Assembly (NCBI GenBank): GCA_025363535.1 | Contig: JANYDP010000478.1 | Location: 1-6,586, forward strand | Source: Verrucomicrobiota bacterium | GTDB taxonomy: Bacteria > Verrucomicrobiota > Verrucomicrobiia > Limisphaerales > CAIQOK01 | Direction of reading: 5' to 3' | Length of the DNA: 6,586 nt | Part shown: in pieces, positions 1-5,507 of the stretch | Position numbering within the stretch: the first letter of the stretch is position 1 | How the letters are laid out: each line of letters opens with the position of its first letter | Notes under the pieces: generated by a model | Database searches by the model: none | Told to the model about the DNA's origin: nothing | The model's input: the letters and a program-made list of their open reading frames with translations, nothing else | Made by a program: the position numbers and the translations under genes

Positions 1-1474
1 TCTCGGCGGTCGGCACGCGCAATTCGCCGGAGAGCAGCTTGGGCAGCAGCGCGTCGCGCAACTCGGCCAGCGTGCGGGATTCTTCAATGTTCGCCAAGAT
101 GCGTTTGAATAGCGGGGAAACTGTTTTTTCAAATGAATCAAACACATCCTGCGTTGGCAAAATCACCTTCGATGAAGCGAACGTGGTGGTCGTGATTGTA
201 TCGAAAACTGAGCCGTGTGCGGTTTGCACAAGAGAATCCACCGCGTTGCGGAATAGACAATAAAGCGCAAAAGGAGTGCTAGTCGTGCTGGAAAGCGCGT
301 AACAAGTTTGATTCATCGCCATTTCTCGGCCAAACATTGTGGTGCGTCCCGTGGTCGCGCCGCGTGCAACCACAACCGTGCAGAAAGCGGGAATCAATTG
401 CGTGGAACTTTCTTCCAAACCCTTTTCGGTGATTGTTCGCTCCGTGGCGACTAAAAAAGTTTGGGCGCACTGTGAAACATCCTTGGCGCTTGCCCACAGA
501 ATATTCCCGTTCCAATAATCTTCGCGTTCGGTTTTTGGCGTTCCTCCGCTTAACAGTTTTGCAATTTCCAATATTGAACCTTCGCGCCAGCCTTTGGGGA
601 GCTTGGTGGCGGCGGCAGCCACGAACCAGTTTTTGAAAAGCGTTTGCGCCAGCGCCTCCAGCGTTTCATTCATCTGCCGGTTCAACTCAATCTTGTCGTC
701 CAGCGCGCCCAGCACCGCAGCAATGGCACGTTGTTCGTCCGGTGGCGGCGCGAGAATTGGAATCCGATTCAAATTGCCCTGCGTCAGCTTGGGCATGGTT
801 GAACCCGTCAAATAACCGTGGATGTCGGCGTTGTTCAACGCATACATCAAAAACCGGGTGTCTGATTGCGAATTGCCGGTGACAATGTGGGCATGGTTGT
901 TCACCCAAAATTTTTCGCGAGCGAGAAAGGCAATAGGCGTCTTCTGTGTCCGCAAATTCTCGCCATCCTCGGCAACAAGGAGGTATTCGCCGTCGAAAAT
1001 AAATTTGTCAACGTGGTCAACAATGCCGGATGCGCCGTAATAAGGAAAAATTCCCGGCTTGCGCTCGCTCTCTTTCACGGGAACGCGCTGGCCGTCAAAA
1101 TTCTCGGTCAATTCGCCCAGCGTCTTTTCTTTCCACTCGCCGGGCGTATCGGTGCGCCGCGTTATTTCTTCCGCCGGTTGCAGCACGATATACTCGTTGC
1201 GAATGATGGAATGAAAGCGTTCGGGAATTTCGTCCCAAATGTGAATGTCCACCAGAAACGGCAGATCGCTTTCGGCGAGTGCGTCTTTGAGTTCGGAAAC
1301 CAGCGGCTTTTGCGCGTGGGCGGTAAAGATAACGAGGTCGAGGTCGGAATTGGGGCGGGCTGTCCATTTCACGCGGGAGCCATACGCCCACGCCAGCACG
1401 CCGGGGATGAACTGGCGCAACAACCCAAGCAGCGTCTTCCGCTGTTCCTTGGTGATGTCCAGCGCGGCGGTCAT
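1..1474 (-). CDS. hsdS: MNT nucleotidyltransferase-HsdS fusion: type I RM specificity subunit with N-terminal antitoxin-like domain (3' end outside window)
   Basis: The frame is open for 491 codons from ATG at 1474 to the window edge. Residues 1-105 look like a minimal MNT nucleotidyltransferase of the HI0073/MntA kind: G32-S33, ten residues, then D44-L45-D46 (GSX10DXD), with a possible third acidic residue at D76 (FLVDIHIW). After a short linker (RRTDTPGEW) comes a full HsdS: TRD1 about 112-240, central conserved region 240-285 (APPPDEQRAIAAVLGALDDK, LFKNWFV), TRD2 about 293-440 (PKGW, LLSGGTPKT, FCTVVVARGATTGR) and the C-terminal conserved helix 445-491 (LAELRDALLPKLLSGEL). The HsdS part has ordinary length, so only a few residues are probably missing. 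In the family, HsdS reads a bipartite DNA target for HsdM and HsdR, and MNT antitoxins AMPylate HEPN toxins. The start overlaps the HEPN stop (ATGA), suggesting translational coupling. No stop and no convincing internal RBS separates the two halves. The fusion is read directly; its joint function is inferred. Confidence 0.9.
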   Translation of the reverse strand, partial: MTAALDITKEQRKTLLGLLRQFIPGVLAWAYGSRVKWTARPNSDLDLVIFTAHAQKPLVSELKDALAESDLPFLVDIHIWDEIPERFHSIIRNEYIVLQPAEEITRRTDTPGEWKEKTLGELTENFDGQRVPVKESERKPGIFPYYGASGIVDHVDKFIFDGEYLLVAEDGENLRTQKTPIAFLAREKFWVNNHAHIVTGNSQSDTRFLMYALNNADIHGYLTGSTMPKLTQGNLNRIPILAPPPDEQRAIAAVLGALDDKIELNRQMNETLEALAQTLFKNWFVAAAATKLPKGWREGSILEIAKLLSGGTPKTEREDYWNGNILWASAKDVSQCAQTFLVATERTITEKGLEESSTQLIPAFCTVVVARGATTGRTTMFGREMAMNQTCYALSSTTSTPFALYCLFRNAVDSLVQTAHGSVFDTITTTTFASSKVILPTQDVFDSFEKTVSPLFKRILANIEESRTLAELRDALLPKLLSGELRVPTAE

Positions 1475-1893
1475 TCCCAGGTGGTGCCGCTCATCGTCTG
1501 ATAAAGGCCGATGGCATCCGCAATAAAATCGCCGACGATTTGGAGGGTTTCATCGGCTTTTTCGCCGCTGTAATCATGGGCGGTGTTGGTGCGGGCGTCG
1601 GCGTATTTCAACCATTGCTCCACCGGGGAGGCAAAAAGGCTGTTCTGGCCGGCCAGCTTGATGATCGGCTTGGGACTGTTGGGAACCTCGGCCAGGCCGA
1701 TTTCTTCAATGAGATAGCGTTTGAGGTCTTTCCACAACGTATCGTAGCAGGTCTCGAAACGCTGGATGACAGATTCGGCAATGGCTTCGCGGTCAATCTC
1801 GATGAGTTCCTTCCGATCCTTCGCCGATTGGTAATTGGCAAATTGCAGCTCCAGATGTTTGAGCGACTTTTGAAGTTTTTCGTAATCAATCAT
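1471..1893 (-). CDS. HEPN-domain protein, HI0074-like nucleotidyltransferase substrate-binding / HepT-type toxin
   Basis: This 140-residue, largely helical protein matches the HI0074 family: an N-terminal helix (KLQKSLKHLELQFANYQ), the core SVIQRFETCYDTLWKDLKRYL at about 41-61, and RTNTAHDY at 101-108. The last gives R101-X4-H106-X-Y108, the HEPN RNase motif plus the tyrosine that MNT partners AMPylate in characterised HepT/MntA pairs. Length is normal for the family. It starts 2 nt after the hsdM stop, and its TGA overlaps the ATG of the MNT-HsdS gene, so it is very likely co-translated with both. No good Shine-Dalgarno precedes it, in keeping with reinitiation. By family knowledge it would act as a cytoplasmic RNA-cleaving toxin or as a non-toxic binding partner of the MNT domain. 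The motif is seen; toxicity is inferred. A plain substrate-binding role is the main alternative. Confidence 0.88.
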   Translation of the reverse strand: MIDYEKLQKSLKHLELQFANYQSAKDRKELIEIDREAIAESVIQRFETCYDTLWKDLKRYLIEEIGLAEVPNSPKPIIKLAGQNSLFASPVEQWLKYADARTNTAHDYSGEKADETLQIVGDFIADAIGLYQTMSGTTWE

Positions 1894-1895
1894 GG

Positions 1896-3491
1896 CTATT
1901 TTCTGGGTTGTTTGAATTCATATCCCAGCCCTTTCAAATTGGTTTTGATGGCCTGCTCCAGCCGGTCGGATTCGAGAAACTGGCCGTGCAGTTCGGCCAC
2001 GAGCCGCTGCATTTTTTCCTCGAACGGCTCACCGTCGTCCTCGACATCCTCCGCGCCGACGTAACGCCCCGGCGTCAGCACATGGCCGTGGCTGCGGATT
2101 TCGTCGAGCGCGGTGCTTTTGCAAAAGCCGGGCGTGTTCTCGTATTTGCCCGCGTCTTTGTCCCCGCGCCATGCGTGATATGTCCCGGCGATTTTGGCAA
2201 TGTCGTCGTCGGTAAGTTCGCGATGAACGCGATCTGTCATCGTGCCGAATTTGCGAGCATCAATGAACAGGGTTTCACCTTGGCGGTTGCGTAATTTTGA
2301 TTTCAGACTCACGGCGCTCGTCCCACCAGATTTATTTCGGGAGAGAAACCAGAGGCAGACGGGAATCGGTGTGGAGTAAAAAAGTTGCCCCGGCATCGCT
2401 ACCATGCAGTCCACAAGGTCGGCTTCAATGATGTTTTTACGGATTTCGCCTTCGCCGGACTGATTGGAGGACATTGAGCCATTGGCGAGAACGAAGCCGG
2501 CCATGCCGGTGGGCGCAAGGTGGTGGATGAAGTGCTGCACCCAGGCAAAGTTGGCGTTGCCGGTGGGCGGCACGCCGAATTTCCAGCGCACGTCCTCGCG
2601 CAACCGATTACCGCCCCAGTCGTCGTCGTTGAACGGCGGATTGGCGAGGATGTAGTCGGCCTTCAAATCCTTGAAGGCGTCGTTTTGGAACGAGCCTTGT
2701 TCGTTCCACGCGATGTGGGCTTCGATGCCGCGAATGGCCATGTTCATCATCGCCAGCCGCCAGGTGGTGTAGTTGGATTCCTGCCCGTAAATGGAAATAT
2801 CGCCGATGCGTCCGCCGTGGGCTTCCACGAATTTTTCGCTCTGGACGAACATACCGCCCGAACCGCAGCACGGATCGAACACGCGGCCTTTGTAGGGCGC
2901 GAGCATTTCGATGAGCAGGCGCACGACGTGGCGCGGGGTGTAGAACTGGCCGCTCTGCTTGCCCTCGGCGCTGGCGAACTGGCTCAAAAAATATTCATAC
3001 ACGCGGCCAAGAACGTCCTTGGAACGGCTTTCACGGTCGCCGAGGCCAATCGTGCCGACGAGGTCAATGAGTTCGCCGAGCCGGTGTTTGTCGAGTGCGG
3101 GACGGGCGTAGTCTTTTGGCAGCACGCCTTTAAGTGTGGGATTGTCCTTCTCGACGGCGACCATCGCATCGTCGAGGTCTTTGCCGATGGTGGGCTGCTT
3201 GGCGCGTCCCTGCAAATACGACCATCGCGCGATTTTGTTGACCCAAAAAATGTTGTCGGCGGTGTATTCGTCGCGGTCTTCCGCATCTGCGGATTTATCT
3301 TTTGCCAGCGCGGCGTGCTTTTCCTCGAAGGCGTCGGAGATGTATTTGAGGAAAATGAGGCCGAGGACGACGTGCTTGTATTCGCCCGCGTCCATGTTGC
3401 CTTTGAGTTTTTCGGCGGCAGACCAAAGCGTCGCCTCGAAGCCCAAGGCCGAGCCGTTTGGCGGAGATTTTTTGCTGGCAACTGACGACAT
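1896..3491 (-). CDS. hsdM: Type I restriction-modification DNA methyltransferase subunit HsdM
   Basis: From ATG at 3491 this is 531 residues, normal for HsdM, which transfers methyl from S-adenosylmethionine to adenine N6 in the HsdM2-HsdS complex. The N-terminal HsdM domain is at about 18-170 (LGFEATLWSAAEKLKGNMD, EYKHVVLGLIFLKYISD). The methyltransferase core follows: GQFYTPRHVVRLL at 181-193, SAM-binding motif I FDPCCGSGG at 205-213, and catalytic NPPF at 284-287. The C-terminal end (LVAELHGQFLESDRLEQAI) is the usual helical tail. All key residues are present, so the enzyme is probably active. An in-frame ATG at 3542 would add 17 residues (METRSLVTCAALWHYRA) that do not look like HsdM, so 3491 is preferred, although neither start has a clear Shine-Dalgarno. 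The HEPN gene follows after 2 nt and the specificity subunit comes third. hsdR is not in the window. Confidence 0.96.
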   Translation of the reverse strand: MSSVASKKSPPNGSALGFEATLWSAAEKLKGNMDAGEYKHVVLGLIFLKYISDAFEEKHAALAKDKSADAEDRDEYTADNIFWVNKIARWSYLQGRAKQPTIGKDLDDAMVAVEKDNPTLKGVLPKDYARPALDKHRLGELIDLVGTIGLGDRESRSKDVLGRVYEYFLSQFASAEGKQSGQFYTPRHVVRLLIEMLAPYKGRVFDPCCGSGGMFVQSEKFVEAHGGRIGDISIYGQESNYTTWRLAMMNMAIRGIEAHIAWNEQGSFQNDAFKDLKADYILANPPFNDDDWGGNRLREDVRWKFGVPPTGNANFAWVQHFIHHLAPTGMAGFVLANGSMSSNQSGEGEIRKNIIEADLVDCMVAMPGQLFYSTPIPVCLWFLSRNKSGGTSAVSLKSKLRNRQGETLFIDARKFGTMTDRVHRELTDDDIAKIAGTYHAWRGDKDAGKYENTPGFCKSTALDEIRSHGHVLTPGRYVGAEDVEDDGEPFEEKMQRLVAELHGQFLESDRLEQAIKTNLKGLGYEFKQPRK

Positions 3492-3663
3492 TGCGCGATA
3501 ATGCCAAAGTGCGGCGCAAGTGACAAGCGAGCGTGTCTCCATTTGATCTAAATTTAATTTTTAATGCGCGCCATCGTTGTCACGAAAATTTGAAAGGCAG
3601 ACAGCGTGACTGTGTGAACAATTCGTTCTTCATCTGAACCGTCGCTTCAGGTAAAAAGAACGC
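3492..3663. promoter_or_regulatory. Divergent intergenic region between hsdM and dinD, probably holding both promoters
   Basis: These 172 bases separate two divergent genes and include an AT-rich stretch at 3541-3565. I could not assign a convincing -35/-10 pair on either strand. GAAC (3616-3619) and GTTC (3625-3628) form an imperfect palindrome with a 5-base gap, and another GAAC lies at 3636-3639. This loosely recalls GAAC/GTTC-type LexA boxes, which would fit dinD, but the spacing is not canonical. There is no E. coli-type CTGT-N8-ACAG box. That promoters are here is inferred from the layout. Confidence 0.4.
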
Positions 3664-4536
3664 ATGAGCGATCCATTGCCCGCCCCCACCGCCAGCAACA
3701 CATTCGAGCGCATCAAGCGCGTCAATCCCGCCGGTGCGGAATTTTGGTCTGCGCGTGAACTCGCCCGCGTGCTGGAATATACGGATTTCCGCAACTTTAC
3801 CGCCGTCATCACCAAGGCGCGCGAAGCGTGTGCGAACAGCGGCCATGCGGTTTCTGACCATTTCGTTGAAACCAACGAAATGGTCGGCATCGGGTCTGGA
3901 GCGCAACGCCCCATCGAGGATTGGACGCTTTCCCGTTATGCCTGTTATCTCGTCATTCAAAACGCCGATCCAAGCAAACCACTCGTGGCGCTGGGGCAAA
4001 GTTATTTTGCCGTGCAAACGCGGCGGCAGGAATTGGCCGATGACGAGGCGTTGAAGGAGGAGAAAACGCGTCTGTTACTGCGCGCCGAGATGAAGAAGCA
4101 CAACAAGAATCTGGCGGGCGTGGCGAAACAGGCAGGCGTCGTCCAGCCGGTGGATTATGCCATCTTCATGGATCACGGCTATCGCGGGCTTTACGGCGGA
4201 TTGACGGCCAAGGGCGTCCACCAGCGCAAACGGCTCAAGCCGAAAGAACCTTTGCTCGACCACATGGGCAGCACGGAACTGGCGGCAAATTTGTTCCGCG
4301 CGACGCAGACGGAGGATAAGTTGCGGCGCGAAAATGTGCGGAACAAGGAGCACGCCAACCGGATTCATGAGACCGTGGGACGGACGGTGCGCCGGACGAT
4401 TCATGAACTGGGTGGCACGATGCCGGAAAATCTGCCACTGGCCGAGAACATCAAAAATGTCGAGAGTCGGGAGAAAAAACGTATCAAGGCCGAGCAGAAG
4501 AAACTGGCGGAAGGCGCGTCAGGAGCGAAAACGTGA
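3664..4536 (+). CDS. dinD: DNA damage-inducible protein D (DinD) homologue
   Basis: This 290-residue protein has the DinD pattern throughout: FWSARELARVLEYTDFRNF at 27-45, the segment around HFVETNEMV at 66-74, IGSGAQRPIEDWTLSRYACY at 76-95, and VIQNADPSKPLVALGQSYFA at 97-116. A long charged helical C-terminal half follows, ending in a Lys/Glu-rich tail (about 268-283). E. coli DinD is a similar size (about 274 residues), is SOS-induced, and is reported to inhibit RecA-mediated strand exchange. The N-terminal half resembles the phage Bro-N/antirepressor type of fold, from memory. ATG at 3664 is the first start before the conserved region; upstream there is only a weak AGG (3650-3652). The gene diverges from the RM operon. 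From memory, dinD-like genes are often annotated beside or within type I RM loci, which suggests a functional link, but its role here is unknown. Confidence 0.93.
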   Translation: MSDPLPAPTASNTFERIKRVNPAGAEFWSARELARVLEYTDFRNFTAVITKAREACANSGHAVSDHFVETNEMVGIGSGAQRPIEDWTLSRYACYLVIQNADPSKPLVALGQSYFAVQTRRQELADDEALKEEKTRLLLRAEMKKHNKNLAGVAKQAGVVQPVDYAIFMDHGYRGLYGGLTAKGVHQRKRLKPKEPLLDHMGSTELAANLFRATQTEDKLRRENVRNKEHANRIHETVGRTVRRTIHELGGTMPENLPLAENIKNVESREKKRIKAEQKKLAEGASGAKT

Positions 4537-4674
4537 AAATCCGGCGCGTTGTTTGCCGACCAGCTTGGTTGCGCGTAATCGCCACTCAATTGCATGGCTT
4601 CCCAAGGTTGTTTTGACAAAAGAAATGGCGATTAAAATTTCACGCAGAAGTGTCGTAGTTGGCTCTTTTTATAC
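4537..4674. other. Noncoding gap between dinD and the inverted-repeat element
   Basis: I see no credible gene here. A perfect 9-bp inverted repeat (TAATCGCCA at 4576-4584, TGGCGATTA at 4626-4634) encloses 41 bases and is followed by an A/T-rich run. It could be a weak terminator-like fold for dinD, but the long loop and lack of a clean T-run argue against a classical terminator. The last 10-15 bases before the element (CTCTTTTTATAC) loosely resemble the sequence outside the opposite inverted repeat, so the true element edge may lie slightly outside 4675. Confidence 0.4.
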
Positions 4675-4729
4675 GGCACGCCTTACCTCTAACGTTCGTT
4701 AGTGATTTTGCGTTCGATAATTATCCGAA
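4675..4729 (+). repeat. Left 55-bp inverted repeat
   Basis: This begins GGCACGCCTTAC and ends ATAATTATCCGAA. Its reverse complement matches 5491-5545 at 54 of 55 positions; the one difference is C at 4687 against G in the equivalent place. It contains the palindrome CTAACG-TT-CGTTAG (4689-4702) and the first two units of the left phased array (starting 4713 and 4724). Confidence 0.95.
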
Positions 4730-4805
4730 GATTATCTGAATTTAATTCTATTTTTATCCGAATTCTTTACGAGAAATTTATGAAGTATTTTTGACATATT
4801 TCCGA
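4713..4805 (+). repeat. Left phased array: nine TCCGA-like motifs every 11 bp
   Basis: Five-base motifs start at 4713 (TTCGA), 4724 (TCCGA), 4735 (TCTGA), 4746 (TTCTA, degenerate), 4757 (TCCGA), 4768 (TACGA), 4779 (TATGA), 4790 (TTTGA) and 4801 (TCCGA). The spacing is exactly 11 bp throughout, and AT-rich sequence fills the gaps. The near-helical period puts every motif on roughly the same face of the DNA, typical of cooperative protein binding or DNA wrapping. Confidence 0.8.
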
Positions 4806-4845
4806 ATACCTGAAAATGCTGCGTTTGCCATCTTTAGCTGCGTTA

Positions 4846-5061
4846 TCAGTTCTGGCGCTGAAAGTATTCCTCGTGCGCAAATCCTAAAGGCAAGTTCCTG
4901 AAGCCGGGCGGCGGGTCAATTTGGAGCGCAGACGGATGAGGCGAGCAATAGATTGACGCGCCGACCGGCGATATAAAATCCAATTTCCAATTTGCGCGCA
5001 CGATTTCAATCAAAGGTTTTTTGAATCGGTGATGCGCGGGCCAGGTTTGCGCCGCGACCAC
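4846..5061 (-). CDS. Small hypothetical ORF overlapping the end of the TraK-like gene
   Basis: From a GTG at 5061 this would encode 71 residues, ending PPPGFRNLPLGFAHEEYFQRQN before adjacent TGA and TAA stops. It overlaps the last 52 bases of the TraK-like gene in another frame. The C-terminal part (about 50-71) looks more protein-like than chance, with no low-complexity bias, but I recognise no family. It may start further downstream, be a decayed gene remnant carried in the element, or not be coding at all. No Shine-Dalgarno supports the GTG. Confidence 0.25.
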   Translation of the reverse strand: MVAAQTWPAHHRFKKPLIEIVRANWKLDFISPVGASIYCSPHPSALQIDPPPGFRNLPLGFAHEEYFQRQN

Positions 5062-5420
5062 GGGCCGGGAATACGTTTCCGCTGTTCCTGTAAAGTCGGC
5101 GGGACGCTTTCCAGCACTGGTTTAGCAGGTGACGTTGTGAATGGTGCAATTGCCTTTGCGCCCGCTTTACGCTGGCGGACGGGTTTTTGGCCGATTACTT
5201 TACGGCAAAAGCGATGCAGGGTGTCTTTGGAAACAAAGACCTTTATTTCCTCCAAAATCAGGCGGATGTCATCATAGGTGGCCTTTTTTGCCAAAAGCAC
5301 TTTAATTTGGGATTTGAACGGCAGCAACAATGCGAATTTACGCGATAGCTTGGGCTGATAGCTGCCAGCAAATTTCTTGAAGCGAGCCTGAATGTCCTCG
5401 GACGGATTGTTATCGCTCAT
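5010..5420 (-). CDS. TraK-like basic DNA-binding protein (conjugal transfer / mobilisation accessory type)
   Basis: From ATG at 5420 this is 136 residues, close to the 134 or so of IncP TraK. An N-terminal charged helix comes first (EDIQARFKKFAGSY), then a helical core resembling TraK and helix-turn-helix proteins at about 33-77 (LPFKSQIKVLLAKKATYDD, then ILEEIKVFVSKDTLHRFCRK). A Lys/Arg/Pro/Ala-rich linker at 78-125 follows, and the protein ends GPRITDSKNL. In RP4, TraK binds and bends an extended region beside oriT, working with the relaxosome. A longer start at 5477 would add 19 residues translated straight out of the phased repeats (MSEICLLLSDNYLILIRHF), so 5420 is preferred; neither start has a good Shine-Dalgarno. 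The promoter must lie in or beyond the right array, suggesting autoregulation if the protein binds it. No relaxase is in the window. The family call rests on recalled similarity of size, layout and core. Confidence 0.62.
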   Translation of the reverse strand: MSDNNPSEDIQARFKKFAGSYQPKLSRKFALLLPFKSQIKVLLAKKATYDDIRLILEEIKVFVSKDTLHRFCRKVIGQKPVRQRKAGAKAIAPFTTSPAKPVLESVPPTLQEQRKRIPGPWSRRKPGPRITDSKNL

Positions 5421-5426
5421 AAAATG

Positions 5427-5507
5427 TCGGATTAAAATCAGATAATTATCAGACAAAAGCAAACATATTTCGGACAAACATCAGCTAGATTTCGGATAAT
5501 TATCGAA
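5427..5507 (-). repeat. Right phased array: TCCGA-like motifs every 11 bp, just upstream of the TraK-like gene
   Basis: On the plus strand the motifs begin at 5427 (TCGGA), 5438 (TCAGA), 5449 (TCAGA), 5470 (TCGGA), 5481 (TCAGC), 5492 (TCGGA) and 5503 (TCGAA). Steps are 11 bp except for one 21-bp gap, which holds a degenerate 10-bp unit at 5460-5469. The best units read TCRGAYAAWWA. On the minus strand these are the same TCCGA/TCTGA words as the left array, so the two arrays face each other. The array ends 6-7 bp before the preferred start of the TraK-like gene, in the position of a promoter/operator. Confidence 0.82.

Noticed and set aside
866..1501. Plus-strand open frame of 211 codons
   Set aside because: It lies opposite the MNT-HsdS gene, whose motifs are clear, and its translation shows no family pattern; it is a shadow frame.
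2520..3485. Plus-strand open frame of 321 codons
   Set aside because: It is antisense to hsdM, whose catalytic motifs are intact. The Val/Ala/Phe-rich translation is typical of a shadow of a GC-rich gene.
3492..3542. Longer hsdM start at 3542
   Set aside because: The extra 17 residues do not resemble HsdM N-termini, and there is no ribosome binding site. ATG 3491 gives the usual family start.
4577..4640. Rho-independent terminator for dinD
   Set aside because: The 9-bp stem has a 41-base loop and is followed by mixed A/T rather than a T-run.
4713..4805. CRISPR-like array
   Set aside because: The units are 11 bp with no spacers of unique length, and no cas gene is in the window. The pattern is that of phased protein-binding motifs.
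4816..4887. 23-residue hydrophobic peptide (MLRLPSLAALSVLALKVFLV...) on the plus strand
   Set aside because: It could recall a small membrane toxin, but it has no Shine-Dalgarno, no antisense RNA signal I can see, and is short enough to be chance.
5421..5477. Longer start of the TraK-like gene at 5477
   Set aside because: The added 19 residues are just translated phased repeats. ATG 5420 gives a normal TraK-like length.
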